Positions 1-9,494 of a DNA stretch of 64,000 nucleotides are shown piece after piece. Every line of letters begins with the position of its first letter. Positions within the stretch are counted from its first letter, which is position 1. The DNA lies in NCBI GenBank assembly GCA_905221605.1, contig CAJNDS010000924.1:250001-314000 (forward strand), in the 5' to 3' direction. The position numbers and the translations under genes are program-made. Origin of the DNA: Symbiodinium natans (Eukaryota > Sar > Dinophyceae > Suessiales > Symbiodiniaceae). Under the pieces are notes generated by a model, which was not told the DNA's origin, made no database searches, and saw nothing but the letters and a program-made list of their open reading frames with translations.

Positions 1-43
1 CAGGGTTTAGGGTTCAGGGTTTAGGGTTTAGGGTTTAGGACTA
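1..43 (+). repeat. degenerate telomere-like repeat
   Basis: Five to six copies of TTTAGGG/TTCAGGG at the very start. Ordinary sequence and mobile elements follow at once, so this is an interstitial tract cut by the window edge, not evidence for a chromosome end. Confidence 0.8.
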
Positions 44-130
44 CTATTTGCTTACAAACCCCCGAAAAAATCAAAGATGATACTCCCTGTATTACCCTTG
101 AGGATTTTGTTTTGAGATTTGCTCGTGGTT
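44..130 (+). mobile_element. F7 element, diverged
   Basis: Opens with CTACTATTTGCTTACAAACC, the F7 left end, followed by an A-rich stretch and a TCCCTGTATTACCC core. The right end is decayed. F7 copies elsewhere run from GACTATTTGCTTAAGAACCC to GGTTCTTAAGCAAATAGT. Confidence 0.45.
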
Positions 131-180
131 CGGCTTAGGGCAAGGGACCTTAGGGGGTTTAGGGTGTTAAGGGGACCTTA

Positions 181-296
181 GTGAGTAAACCCTAAACCCT
201 AAACCCTAAACCCTAAACCCTAAACCCTAAACCCTAAACCCTAAACCCTAAACCCTAAACCCAAAAAAAAAAATAAACCCTAAACCCTAAACCCTG
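181..296 (-). repeat. CCCTAAA telomere-like tract
   Basis: About 13 nearly perfect CCCTAAA copies, interrupted by a short A-run. The preceding 120 bases carry TTTAGGG-like words in the opposite orientation, so the two orientations converge here. Confidence 0.95.
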
Positions 297-399
297 TGGT
301 TTGGAGTTTGGGGGAAGGCTCAGGGGCTTTAGGGCTTCGGGTCCAGGAGTCTGGGTTCAAGAACAGAGTTTAGGGTGTACGCTTTAGGGGAATGTGGGG

Positions 400-515
400 G
401 GGGGGGGGGGGGGGCTACTTAGGTATACGGGGACTATATAAGGTGTACAGAGATATATATATATATGGATTATATAAGGGAATAAGATTCAGGTTCCCCT
501 CTAGGGGCCCCTCCG
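400..515 (+). mobile_element. F17 element
   Basis: After a G-run of about 20 it carries CTTAGGTATACGGGGACTAT, a TA-rich loop, AAGGGAATAAGATTCAGG and CTAGGGGCCCCTCC. The same order of words recurs near 9.64 kb and 14.17 kb, so this is a dispersed family. The region 520-945 holds only TTTAGGG-like words and no recognised exon. Confidence 0.5.
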
Positions 516-947
516 TTTCTCCCTTCATGGGGCTTTTTAGGGTTTTAGTGTTGTGGGTTTTTGTTGGGTTTTTAGGGTTTCAGGTTTGCTGGGGCTTTAG
601 GGCATTTAGAGTGTTTTAGGGCTTCAGGGTTCGTGGGGTTTGAGGGTGCCTGACAGCAAGCAAAGACCAAGGAAGAGCCAGTTTGCATCAGGCTTTTGTG
701 AAGCAGGCGCTTACCCTACAGTAGCCCTTGAGGCTTTAGAGTTTCGGGTTTAGGGTTTAGGGTGGTTCCGATAAGGAATAACTATCTTATCTTATCCCAA
801 CCATGAAGTAGGTTCCTTTAGACCCAAGGCCTGAGTCCCCAGGCAATGGAGCCTGACAGTGTCACCGAGTGAGCGAGCCCTTCGAGCATCATAATTCGGC
901 TTGCCCTAGACCTCAAGCCCCAACATGCGAAGTCACGTCTGTTACTG

Positions 948-1057
948 CGATTTGCTTAAGAACCCCCCCCCCCCCACACATTAACAGTATTCCGTAGAAG
1001 GGGAATATAGGGACGGTTATCATATTAGTTTTTGGGGGACTCTTAAGCAAATAGTAG
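948..1057 (+). mobile_element. F7 element
   Basis: Inverted-repeat element bounded by GCGATTTGCTTAAGAACC and ACTCTTAAGCAAATAGTAG, with a poly-C run after the left arm and the shared core AATATAGGGACGG. No open reading frame. Confidence 0.75.
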
Positions 1058-1338
1058 GTTAGCTTAAGGCAAAGGAGTTTGATGGTTTACATGCTAATGG
1101 CTCGGGCGTCTCAAAACTCAGACGAAGATCAGTGCTGCAGCCTTAAGCTGGGTAAGCTCTACTGCAGCTACCTCAACGTACTTAGATTTGTTTTTGGGTT
1201 TATAGGATTTGAGCCCCCGATCCCTACAGCGTGACGCAAACAGCATGGGAGACCCCCTAAACATGTTGAAGCTCACCCTTAAACCCTTCAGTCCCAACCC
1301 ATTCGACACTCCAATGCAGATGGATTGCCCAAGGCATT

Positions 1339-1552
1339 CAAATTTGTGCAAAGCCGTCGCTGGGGAGTCGCCAACGGCATCCGATCTCGTGGGAGCTATC
1401 GGAAAGAGACTTGCTCCGGGTCCCTGTGCTGAAGCTTGAAACCATGATGTACTCCGGATGGGATCGCATCAGGAGATTCCGATATGGGCTAAAAAAGCTG
1501 CTGGTTCCAAAACTGGCACATATGTTGTGGCTTGAAGTTGACATATTCTCGG
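1339..1552 (+). CDS. candidate exon, unknown protein
   Basis: A frame open for about 70 codons reads as ordinary soluble protein rich in charged and aromatic residues, with VLKLETMMYSGWDRIRRF and KLLVPKLAHMLWLEVDIFSD. It ends at a CCTCCCCC tract, where an intron probably begins. A second frame upstream (1243-1439, containing DLVGAIGKRLAPGPCAEA) is also open and ends in a stop; only one can be right across the overlap. No family recognised. Confidence 0.5.
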
Positions 1553-1576
1553 ACCCTCCCCCTCCCCCCCCCCCCT

Positions 1577-1875
1577 CCCCACACCCGTCTTCGCAGAAAG
1601 CACGTTCTCACTGACTCAGGCGCATGCCCTTGCTGGAGCGGTTCGGACATGTTGAAACGCGCACTCATTTGTTTTGTTGCCTTAGGGCCCTGGCACTCTG
1701 GGACTGGAGTTTCGAGTCGTAGTTTGAGGCTCCACTCTGCAGCTGTCCCCCGGAAACCCGCAACCCTAAGTTGTGCTTTTTTGTGGCCTGTCTGGCAGGG
1801 AACTCGCCCCAGGCCCAAGGCCGAAACAAGAAAAATGTACCTTTCCCCTACAAGGCTCCAAGGGCTCTTGTTTTA
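1577..1875 (+). CDS. candidate exon, unknown protein
   Basis: About 100 codons open to a stop, containing RRKHVLTDSGACPCWSGSDM and MLKRALICFVALGPWHSG. The frame runs upstream into a poly-proline reading of a C-tract that I do not regard as coding. No family is recognised and no splice site is firm. Confidence 0.3.
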
Positions 1876-2041
1876 GGTGTTTTTGGGCCCAAAGGCCTCA
1901 TTAAATAAGGTTTTTTGGGCGACTTTTGAGCCGAAGGGTTCATTTGCGCCTGGCGAGGGTTCCCGGAACCCTGTCCAAACACCCCCCCAACCCTTTCAAT
2001 TCAAGGAGGCCCATCAGCACATTGGCCCAAGTTCAAGAGCA

Positions 2042-2510
2042 TGAAAGGGTTTAGGGTTTAGGGTTTAGGCTTTAGGGTTTAGGGTTTAGGGTGGCTTGAG
2101 AAATGGCTCCGGCAACCCCAACCGAAGCCCTCCCTGACCCTCCAAGCAGTTTGGGTTGTGGGTTCAGGGTTTAGGGTTACCGTCCCGAAGGTTAAGGGGT
2201 TGAGCGCTCAGGTTGTGAGAGTTCTGAAAGTGACAAGACGCAAATCAGTCCAGAGGTCCTCCTGAGTTTTGTTCTAGCAAGGTTTAGGGGCTTAGGGCTT
2301 ATAGTGGGGCTTGGGGCTTAAGGTTTCGGGTTTTGGGCTTTGGGCTTAGTAGGGCTTAGGGCTTAGGGTTTAGGGTTTATGCAAATGCACAGCTCAGACC
2401 CCGAAGTTGAAGGACCCCCTACCTCGGGGGACCACATGGGTTTAGGGTTTAGGGTTGAGGGTTTAGGGTTTAGGGTTTAGGAGACAAGCCTGTGCAAAAG
2501 GGTTTAGGGG
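2042..2510 (+). repeat. interspersed TTTAGGG tracts
   Basis: Several short TTTAGGG runs separated by unique DNA and by a fragment with GGGGACCACATGGG that also occurs in F15 elements. No exon seen. Confidence 0.8.
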
Positions 2511-2538
2511 TTCATGTTGCGTTTAATCTGGATTACAG

Positions 2539-2677
2539 TTTGGGACGAACAGTCCTTAATAGGGACTACCCAAAGGCTCCAATGTAGTTCCTTTTCGGGT
2601 TAGGTATAAGGGGGTTCTAGTATACTACCCCAAAAAGGTACTACATAGGAGACCATAATAGGGGGGGGACATCCCAA
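2539..2677 (+). mobile_element. F2 element carrying a nested F8 element
   Basis: The outer arms are F2: TTTGGGACGAACAGTCCTTA at the left and GGGGGGGACATCCCAAA at the right. Where F2 copies have a short loop, this copy holds a complete F8 element (next entry). Nesting shows that F8 moved after this F2 copy arrived. Confidence 0.65.
2568..2653 (+). mobile_element. F8 element (nested)
   Basis: Inverted-repeat element with CCCAAAGGCTCCAATGTAGT at the left and ACTACATAGGAG at the right, with TAGTATACTACCCCAAAAAG near the centre. Matches copies at 14.27, 49.6 and 57.4 kb. Confidence 0.75.
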
Positions 2678-2696
2678 ACCAACGTCCCTAAGGAGC

Positions 2697-2800
2697 CACG
2701 CACCCATCTAGTACATACTTGGGCCTTCAAGGGGTTCTTGTACGGTACCCTTCGGGCCCAAGTGTATGCTATATAGGCACATGGACTTTTAGGGAGTAGT
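2697..2800 (+). mobile_element. F10 element
   Basis: Contains TACATACTTGGGCCTTCAAG and GGCCCAAGTGTATGCTATA, then GGCACATGGAC. The family is defined by an inverted pair around ACTTGGGCC/GGCCCAAGT and the end CATGGATCCTTAGGG. Confidence 0.6.
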
Positions 2801-3137
2801 ACAGGGCAATATGACCCGTGATTGTCGGGTTCAATGTGGATCCCATGGTCGGTATCTTAAAGTAGCGGGTGTAGAGATCAGGACTGCAGGCCAACTTAAA
2901 GGTACCTCGAAGTTCCTGCATCTCCCACGCCCAAGGCCTCTAATATGAGAAAATCGTGCAGGCGGATCTCTGATGTAGGTACGCTTTGTGTTCGCACTTT
3001 TCGGTGTGCTCTCGGTTGGAGCCCCTCATTTTCTTAGACCAGCGTTTTCTCAGACAGCGCTGCCGCCGTAGAAGCATGGCTGCGTCTTGGGCCAGGCAAC
3101 CCCTGGTTCAAAAGTAAGCAGCTACTGCAGCCTTGAA

Positions 3138-3213
3138 CCCCGAGTAGGGCCTTATTCCCTTTTTGGAGGGTGTAGGGTTGCACTAGAATCCCGGGTTACT
3201 CTGGGGTCTGGTA
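3138..3213 (+). mobile_element. F5 element, short copy
   Basis: Begins CCCGAGTAGGGCCTTATTCC and ends GGTTACTCTGGGGTCTGG, the F5 termini, with the internal inverted CCCTTATAAG / GGGCGCCC segment mostly lost. Confidence 0.6.
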
Positions 3214-3215
3214 GC

Positions 3216-3476
3216 TCTGTTAGGGCCAGATTGTGGGGGAAACCCAGTCACTTCGCCGCACGCCCGACTTCTTGCATCAAGGGCCGTGTGGACTCCCTCA
3301 CTGTAGCGCAGCGGCGCATAGACCTGACACACGCAGAAGTCGTAGGCACCTTTTTTATTTCGTGTACCCCCTTAGAGCCTTGCCAGACATATGCGGAACG
3401 AAAACGCAGACCCAAAGCACATCATGTAGATCAATCCCCACATTATGGACACACAGTGCGAGAGGAGTCATCTTAG
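3216..3476 (+). CDS. candidate exon, unknown protein
   Basis: Directly after an F5 element, a frame stays open to a stop and includes KGRVDSLTVAQRRIDLTHAE and TYAERKRRPKAHHVDQSP. A second frame across the same bases is also open, so the choice is uncertain. No family recognised. Confidence 0.35.
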   Translation, partial: SVRARLWGKPSHFAARPTSCIKGRVDSLTVAQRRIDLTHAEVVGTFFISCTPLEPCQTYAERKRRPKAHHVDQSPHYGHTVREESS

Positions 3477-3828
3477 AGTCCACCGGCCCTGCCAACAGTT
3501 GTGCTGAGCTGTACTAATTGCTTAAGAGCCCTTCCAAAATATTTATAACTTTGTTCGTCCTTATCATTAACTTCCAATATTTTTTGGTTTCAAATGCTCG
3601 TCCTTATGATGGCAGTGTAGGGGTTGGTATTTACTTTCTCATTTGTTGGGGTTCTTGAGGAAGTGGCAGTGTAGGGCAGTGTAGGGTTATCGGCTTCAAG
3701 TAGCGATCCACACGGGCAAGCCTTGCAACTACGGATCAGTTCGACCTGCGGCCCCGAGCTCAACTCGGCGTACACCGCCTGCAGTCGCTGCGTAAGGAGC
3801 CCAGCTGGAAGCGATGCATAACAAGAGA

Positions 3829-3935
3829 GCCCAACACCCCTTAATTACGGAACATAACTTAAATTACAAAGGGATCCTTAATATGATTTAAGAATATTCC
3901 CTAAGTAAGGTCTTTGGGTACATGGATCCATAGAA
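3829..3935 (+). mobile_element. F1 element
   Basis: Left end AGAGCCCAACACCCCTTAAT, a GGGATCCTTAATATGATTTA core and a decayed right arm ending CTTTGGGTACATGGATCC. The trailing words are F10 sequence, so it probably inserted in an F10 copy. Confidence 0.6.
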
Positions 3936-4023
3936 AATCCTTGCAACGGGTAAAAGCGAAAAACGGCTGCACATGAGGATCACGGGTAAAAGCCAAAAGC
4001 GGCTGCACATGAGGATCCCTGCT

Positions 4024-4153
4024 TGGAGGTTCATGGCACTTATAACCCAATTAAGTATAACTGCATCTATAACCCAATTACAACCATGTTAGGGGCTCAT
4101 AAGTGGGTTACAAGTACAGTTATAGTTGGGTTAAGAAGTACCATGAACCTCCA
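4024..4153 (+). mobile_element. F3 element
   Basis: Near-perfect inverted ends CTTGGAGGTTCATGGCACTT and AAGTACCATGAACCTCCAG, with inner arms rich in ATAACCCAATTA. An unrelated frame runs through it by chance. Confidence 0.85.
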
Positions 4154-4305
4154 GGTAAGTAAGGAAGAGGCAAAAACCACCAGTTGCGAAGCTCGAGCTC
4201 ATGTGCTTTGGGTGCCGAACGGTCCACGCAGGATAAGTTTCCAAGCGCCTAGCCGCACGCAGCCCAGGCTTGGCACCGTGTCTACATGCAACTTACTCGT
4301 TCTTA

Positions 4306-4418
4306 ACCCAAAGAGCCCAATACCCCCCCCCCCCTATTTACGGAATAAATCATAAAGGGATCCTGAATATGATTTAAGGGATATTCCTTCATTAATGGGT
4401 ATTGGGCTCCTGGGTTCT
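4306..4418 (+). mobile_element. F1 element
   Basis: Arms AACCCAAAGAGCCCAATACC and GGGTATTGGGCTCCTGGGTT with the GGATCCTGAATATGATTTAA core; the left arm has acquired a run of C. The 150 bases between the F3 and F1 copies are open in two frames but show no clear product. Confidence 0.85.
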
Positions 4419-4583
4419 TAGTAGGGGAGTAGGATGTTCGGTACCTTATCCCCCTCCTGCAGTGCCCTGTAAGAAAGAAGGTGCCTGATTAGAGCCTATA
4501 CCACTGTTGCCATGCTCTGCATGGGAGCTCACTTAGCCGCGGTTTAGGGTTTAGGGTTTCGGGTTTAGGGTTTAGGGTTTAGA

Positions 4584-4690
4584 GTCCTTCTCGAAACGAG
4601 GTGGGCCTCCAAGAGATTCGCGTGTTGAAAATCGCCGATCTCAAGGAGCTTCGTGCACGAGGCTCGGACGCCAGCTCTCGTAGTTCAGGA
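4584..4690 (+). CDS. candidate exon, unknown protein
   Basis: Frame reading GLQEIRVLKIADLKELRARG followed by a serine-rich tail, flanked on both sides by TTTAGGG tracts. Helical, charged composition argues for real coding sequence. It could be an upstream exon of the kinase gene 3.7 kb away, but no shared motif proves this. Confidence 0.5.
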
Positions 4691-4776
4691 TTTAGGGTTT
4701 AGGGTTTAGGGTTTGGGGTCTGGGGTTTGGGGTTTATGGGGGTTTAGGGTTCAGGGTTGAGGGTTTAGGGTTTAGT

Positions 4777-4899
4777 ACTTGGAGGTTCATGGGTACTTAT
4801 ACCCACAGTTATAAGTCTACTTCTAGCCTACTTAGGGGACATTGGGGGCTTATTAGTAGAGTTACAATGAGGGTTATAAGTACCATGAACCTCCAAGTA
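4777..4899 (+). mobile_element. F3 element
   Basis: ACTTGGAGGTTCATGGGTAC at the left and TACCATGAACCTCCAAGTAG at the right; inner arms diverged. Confidence 0.85.
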
Positions 4900-4902
4900 G
4901 GG

Positions 4903-5222
4903 AACCCTATAAACCCTAAAATCCTGTAAAACCCCTAAAAACCCTAAACCTTAAAAACCCTAAACCCCAAAAACCCTGAACCCTCTAAATCCAGAAACCT
5001 GACAAACCAAAAGACCTACAAACCCTACAAACCCTAAACCCTACAAGCCCTAAACCCTACAAACCCTACAGACCCTACAAACCCTACAAACCCTACACAC
5101 CGTGCACAACCTACAGACCCTACAAACCCTACAAACCCTGCAAACCCTACAAACCCTAAAGACCCTAAACAAAACCCTAAACCCTAAACCCTAAACCCTA
5201 AACCCTAAACCCTCTACCCTAC
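4903..5222 (-). repeat. degenerate CCCTAAA / CCCTACAAA tract
   Basis: Long array mixing CCCTAAA, CCCTAAAA and nine-base CCCTACAAA units, clean CCCTAAA only at its right end. Confidence 0.9.
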
Positions 5223-5225
5223 CCT

Positions 5226-5328
5226 GGTCCACATTTTCCCGATTCCCATCGTCAGGCCGACCCTCTCCCGCAGATGGGCCCCTTGGCCTGCGTACCTGAA
5301 GCGCCTACACTTTTGCTTCACTGCGGTT
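5226..5328 (+). CDS. candidate exon, unknown protein
   Basis: A single open frame fills the gap between two oppositely oriented telomere-like tracts and reads LVHIFPIPIVRPTLSRRW and WPAYLKRLHFCF. No family recognised. Confidence 0.4.
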
Positions 5329-5500
5329 TAGGGTTTGGGGTTCAGGGTTTAGGGTTTAGGGTTTAGGGTTTAGGGGTTAGGGTTTAGGGTTTAGGGTTTA
5401 GGGTTCAGGGTTTAGGGTTTAGGGTGAAGGGTTTAGGGTTTAGGGTCTAGGTTTTAGGGTTTAGGGCTGAGGGTTTAGGGTTTGGGGTTCAGGGTTTAGG
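5329..5500 (+). repeat. TTTAGGG tract
   Basis: About 20 units with scattered TTCAGGG and TTTGGGG variants. 5500-5850 holds no recognised gene. Confidence 0.9.
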
Positions 5501-5854
5501 GCATGGGACAGTTTTTGTGGAGTACCTCATGTTCTGGTTAGGTTAGACCGACCATAAGATTTGGCATCTTCCCCCCCAAACAAAGTTGTATAAAATAAAC
5601 TAGAGCCACAGCGAGACAAGACTAGATGTCCCTGAGCCCAAGCATCTCATGTGTTAGCCCCTATAGCACTCAAACCCCATATCACAACCTTAGGGGCCAG
5701 CAATTCTCATGGAGCCGAGTGGCTCCATTGGTGCTAAGGCTAGTGACGGGCTAGGGCGGGTGAGGGCTCTTTCGGTTTAGGGAAAAGGGGTCTTCAGGGT
5801 TTAGGGTTTAGGGTTTAGGGCTGCTGCCTCAGAAGCCCTGAATCAAAAGAAGGG

Positions 5855-5985
5855 GTTTAAGGCTGTTCTTGCTGAAGGATACGGCCAAAGATGGCAAGAT
5901 TGAAGATTGTAGGACGATAGCCTCGTGCCTTTCTCTTCTGATTTCCCCATACTCCGCGTTACCTGCAGCTTCCTTCGGGATTTTT
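5855..5985 (+). CDS. candidate exon, unknown protein
   Basis: Open frame with LFLLKDTAKDGKIEDCRTIA and SCLSLLISPYSALPAASFG. Composition is protein-like; boundaries unknown. Confidence 0.45.
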
Positions 5986-6375
5986 TCTTAGACAGTTGAA
6001 GTGTAGTATACTCGGAAGCTCTTTTGGCTTAGTAGGTCTACTCAGTATCCCCTCGAAACCCTCTTCTAATCCCGAAAGCCCAAGGGCTTCCAAGTAACTC
6101 CCTCATGAACCTTCTAAACCCTTATAAACCCTAAACCCTAACCCCCCCCCCCCCCAAACAAAACAACCCTAAACCCTAAACCCTAATGCTGGGGTCTACA
6201 GTGCATGCCCTTATATGGGCGGGCTTGCTTGGAGAAAGGGAGTCATTGCATTAAAAAAAGCCTAAACCCTAAACCTTAGACCCTAAACCCTAAACCCTAA
6301 CACCCCCCCCCCCCACAAACAAACAAACAAAAACACATATTAAAAAAAAAAACAAAATCTCATGAGTTCACCAAG

Positions 6376-6447
6376 GCCAAGGCCAATCTCCGGCCAAAGA
6401 TGCGCTGCAGCTCCCTCCGTCAGGGGACTGAGTCATGCCTTGGGGGT
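6376..6447 (+). CDS. candidate exon, unknown protein
   Basis: Short frame AKANLRPKMRCSSLRQGTES between a CCCTAAA region and a TTTAGGG tract. Confidence 0.35.
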
Positions 6448-6677
6448 TAAGGGTTTAGGGTTTGGGGTTTGGGGTTTGGGGGACCACATGAACCCTAGAA
6501 GGGTTGAGGGTTTAGGGTTTGTGGCTCATATACCGTCATAGGGATTCCAGTCGTAGAGGGTATATGACCACCCAATTTGTTTAGGGTTCATTTGGACCCC
6601 AAGGTTGGGGTTTGCGGATTAAAGCCTTAAACCCTAAACCCTAAACCCGCAACCCCCCCCAACCCAACCCCGGAAAG

Positions 6678-6740
6678 ATTTTTGCAGTTTCGAAGGACTT
6701 TAGGGAAGCGGCAAGCTGCCACTTACACGATTGAAGGCAT
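6678..6740 (+). CDS. candidate exon, unknown protein
   Basis: Frame FRRTLGKRQAATYTIEGI ends in a stop formed by the following TTTAGGG tract. A plausible acceptor (TTTTTGCAG) lies just upstream. Confidence 0.4.
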
Positions 6741-7041
6741 TTAGGGTCTAGGGTTTAGGGTTTAGGGTTTAGGGTTTAGGGCTTCCAGCATGGGTATGGT
6801 CATCCACTTTAGCGGGGTTACGATATTGAGACGTTAAGCCTTTTTTGGGCCAGGGGACTCCGCAGCTTGGGTATAAAGGGCTCTTGGGGTCTAAGGGTAG
6901 TTGGAACATGGTCCCTTAGTATGGCGCCTTAAAAAGGGTACCACTCATTGTCTCCTTTTGTCCCCTATAAAAATTCAGGGCCCATACATCAGAACCGTTT
7001 CAAGGAGGGTAAGGGACCGTAGGAAGGGCCCATGTACCTAC

Positions 7042-7305
7042 AAGGAGGGGCTCCACTAGTTATAAGTAGAGTTATAAGGACCCTAAGTTCGGTCATAAGG
7101 ATCCTAAATTCGGTTATAAGGATCCTAAATTAGGTTATAAGGATCCTAAACTAGGTTATAAGGATCCTAAATTAGGTCATAAGGATCCTAAATTAGGTTA
7201 TATATAAGGATCCTATATTAGGTTGTAAGGATCCTAAATTATGTTACAAGTCCCGTAACTATAGTTCGTATAGTAAAAGGGGGCCCCTCCTTGTACCCTT
7301 AGATG
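7042..7305 (+). mobile_element. F9 element with expanded tandem core
   Basis: Ends are the F9 inverted pair ACAAGGAGGGGCTCC and GGGGCCCCTCCTTGTA. The core has expanded to about eight tandem copies of a roughly 20-base unit containing AAGGATCCTAAATTAGGTTA. Two other F9 copies have only one or two such units. Confidence 0.8.
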
Positions 7306-7401
7306 GGGTGTGTGGAGGTTGACCGACAACTACTGTCTGGGCAAGACGAAGCTGGGAGAGGCGGGACTTAAGCCCAAGCTTTGAGGGCTCCTGTGGTCTC
7401 C

Positions 7402-7520
7402 AGAGGGCCCAATATCTATGAATAATTAAGGAATCTACCTTAAATGATAAAAAACGGGGTCCTTCTTATGACTTGAGGCATCTATTCCTTAGTTAAGGGG
7501 TCTTGGGCTCTTTGGGCATA
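7402..7520 (+). mobile_element. F1 element
   Basis: GAGGGCCCAATATCTATGAA at the left and TAAGGGGTCTTGGGCTCTTT at the right, with paired AATTAAGGAATCTACCTTAA inner arms. Confidence 0.75.
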
Positions 7521-7577
7521 TTCTGGGCCAGGCGGTCAGCCCTAAACCCTGAACCCCCTGAACCCCCCAAAGCCCTG

Positions 7578-7733
7578 ATGCGACACCATGCGGAGTACCT
7601 GACGTACGCATATATTCCTGAGCACGTGGAAGGCAGTACGACCCTGTCAGCTAGGCAGGTGGCAGACAAGAAACTTGTTCATGCTCACACGCCAGAGGTG
7701 GGAACTAGAACCCGAAGCCCAAGTCCCAAAGCC
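7578..7733 (+). CDS. candidate exon, unknown protein
   Basis: Open frame with MRHHAEYLTYAYIPEHVEG and SARQVADKKLVHAHTPEVG, ending in a stop. It lies 640 bases before the first kinase exon on the same strand and could be its N-terminal part. Confidence 0.45.
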
Positions 7734-8111
7734 TAAACTCAAGACAGGAGGTTTCAATCTAGGTGTTTGCTGGTGCTCAGACAATTTGACAGGTGGCCGG
7801 TAGAGCAGTAGCGGTGTGCACAAAAGTGCCTGAGCCTGTCCTTGCGTGTGCGATCCTAAACCCTAAACCCTAACCGTAAGTTCTAAACCCAAACAAGCCG
7901 CCGTGAGAGCCAACATAAGAGGACCCTGAAGCCTAAACCCGAAAAATCCCCGATCAGGGTTTCCGAAGTTCGGGATACCTTAGTATTGGGGTCTTTATGA
8001 CAAGGGGGGATCCTACTCTTTGGGGGTCTATAATGGGCCTCTGATATTCGGAAACCACCCCAAAGCAAGGTGAACCCCTTACAACCCAAGCTTCCTTGTG
8101 CTGGCAGGGTT

Positions 8112-8240
8112 CTTAGTAGGGAATGAGGGAATGAGGGCCCTATATCATCCCTTAAAGGATATATATATATATATGTACATTCCCTCATTCCCTTTAAGGG
8201 ATGATATAGGGCCCTCATTCCCTCATTCCCTACTAAGAAC
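8112..8240 (+). mobile_element. F12 element
   Basis: Perfect long inverted repeat: TTCTTAGTAGGGAATGAGGG at the left mirrored by CCCTCATTCCCTACTAAGAA at the right, with a TATATATA loop. A second copy lies at 59.56 kb inside a PPR exon pair. Confidence 0.85.
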
Positions 8241-8261
8241 CCGGGGCTCCTCAATAAGGTG

Positions 8262-8342
8262 AACCTAAACCCTAAACCCTAAACCCTAAACCCTAAACCC
8301 TAAACCCTAAACCCTAAACCCTAAACCCTAAACCCTAAACCT
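8262..8342 (-). repeat. CCCTAAA tract
   Basis: Eleven perfect CCCTAAA units inside the 30-bp duplication described above. Confidence 0.95.
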
Positions 8343-8373
8343 CTTCCAACCCAAGCTTCCTTGTGCTTGGCAG

Positions 8374-8448
8374 GGTGCTTATGGCACGGTCTGGAAGGGC
8401 TCCGACCACAAGACCAGCGGCGTCGTGGCCATCAAGCAGCTGAGCAAG
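8374..8448 (+). CDS. protein kinase exon 1: glycine loop and VAIK
   Basis: Encodes 25 residues beginning GAYGTVWKGSDHKTSG and ending VVAIKQLSK. GAYGTV is the second half of the GxGxxG nucleotide loop and the lysine of VAIK is the ATP-anchoring lysine of eukaryotic protein kinases. The acceptor is CAG followed by G, the donor GT directly after the AAG codon. The first glycine of the loop must be in an earlier exon I did not find. The following exon is 2.7 kb downstream in the same phase. Confidence 0.9.
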
Positions 8449-8462
8449 GTGGCTTCGGGTTG

Positions 8463-8680
8463 GTTTAGGGTTTAGGGTTTAGGGTTTAGGGTTTAGGGTT
8501 TAGGGCTTCAGGTTTCAGGGTTTTTGGCCGTGCTTTTCCTTGCAGTCGTGTAGAGCCCAGTTTGCAAAACGCATTTAGGCTTTGGGGTTTTGGGTGTAGG
8601 GTTTTCTGAGGCTTCAAGGTTCAGGGCGCGCATAGGGTTTAGGGTTTAGGGTTTCGGGTTTAGGGTTTAGGGGCCCCAGG
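8463..8680 (+). repeat. TTTAGGG tracts in kinase intron 1
   Basis: Several TTTAGGG runs directly after the exon 1 donor, separated by short unique DNA. Confidence 0.9.
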
Positions 8681-8932
8681 GAGCCAGAGAGCCACACGAC
8701 TCCCCAATGAAGGAGTGCGCCTTGGTGAACTTAGCTTGGGTCGTGTATATGATTGAAGGGTCCTCAGCCCCAAGCCAAACCTTAAACTTTGGGCCTTTGG
8801 GGGGGGGGGGGGGGGCGCTGGATTTGAGGGAGGGGTGAACTTCCCTGTGCTTCCTAGGGACCTCTTAATTAGGATGCTAGAGCGCCTAGTTTTTTGGGGG
8901 TTATGCAGGGGATACATAGGAGAACAAGGTCA
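8660..8932 (+). other. intronic DNA with a G-run
   Basis: Contains a run of 18 G near 8801. A minus-strand frame reads through it as poly-proline and is rejected. Nothing else recognised up to about 9.2 kb, where another CCCTAAA tract (9186-9236) begins. Confidence 0.5.
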
Positions 8933-9405
8933 AGGGTCCCTAAGCCCTAAACCCTAAACCCCCCTTAGTGAGCATGTTTTGACCTTGGACCGGCTTAAGA
9001 CATGTGTGAGGCTAGGTACCCAAGGACCTCCGGGGTTTGGCAAGCATTTTGGGCTTCCGGTGTGGTCCCGTCTCGGGCTTGCGGTTTCAGAGGCACATCC
9101 CGGTGCATCTGTACACGAATTGTACCCTAAACATACCCTCATCATGCCATACCCTAAACATTCCCGAACTATACCCTATTTGTACCCTAAACCCTAAACC
9201 CTAAACCCTAAACCCTAAACCCTAACCCCTAAACCCTGCCATTTGTACCCTAAACCCCAAAACTGCACCTGCGAAAGACCAGAAGAAGGGGCCCGCGCCT
9301 TCCGTATTCAGGGTGAAAGATAAGGGTGGTTCTAGGCGTCCAAACCCCAAACCTTAAACCCTTGCAACAGGCCACTTTAAGAGCCCTAATCCCTAAACGT
9401 TGAGA

Positions 9406-9494
9406 AGTTCCCCCTTTTACTAGCAGTCCTTAAGCATAAGTGGGAGTGCAAGAATCGCTATTAAGGACTGTTAGTTGTAGGGTGAACATCCCAA
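9406..9494 (+). mobile_element. F2 element
   Basis: GTTCCCCCTTTTACTAGCAG at the left and GGACTGTTAGTTGTAGGGTG at the right, followed by AACATCCC. Classic F2 palindrome with an AT-containing loop. Confidence 0.8.

Larger units (their letters stand above)
8081..8375 (+). repeat. 30-bp direct duplication flanking an element and a telomere tract
   Basis: CCCAAGCTTCCTTGTGCT plus GGCAGGGT occurs at the left and again (one base longer) at the right, immediately before the first kinase exon. Between them lie an F12 element and about eleven CCCTAAA units. The duplicated segment contains the likely splice acceptor, so the intron end exists twice. Confidence 0.85.

Noticed and set aside
1-300. A chromosome end because of telomere repeats at the window start
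   Set aside because: Both orientations occur within 300 bases and equal tracts appear all over the window, so they are interstitial.
4023-4355. 110-codon + frame
   Set aside because: It starts inside an F3 element and ends inside an F1 element; only the middle 150 bases could be coding and the frame is undecided.
7080-7255. Operator or iteron array because of repeated GGATCC words
   Set aside because: The units are the expanded core of an F9 element; nothing else suggests an origin or regulator.
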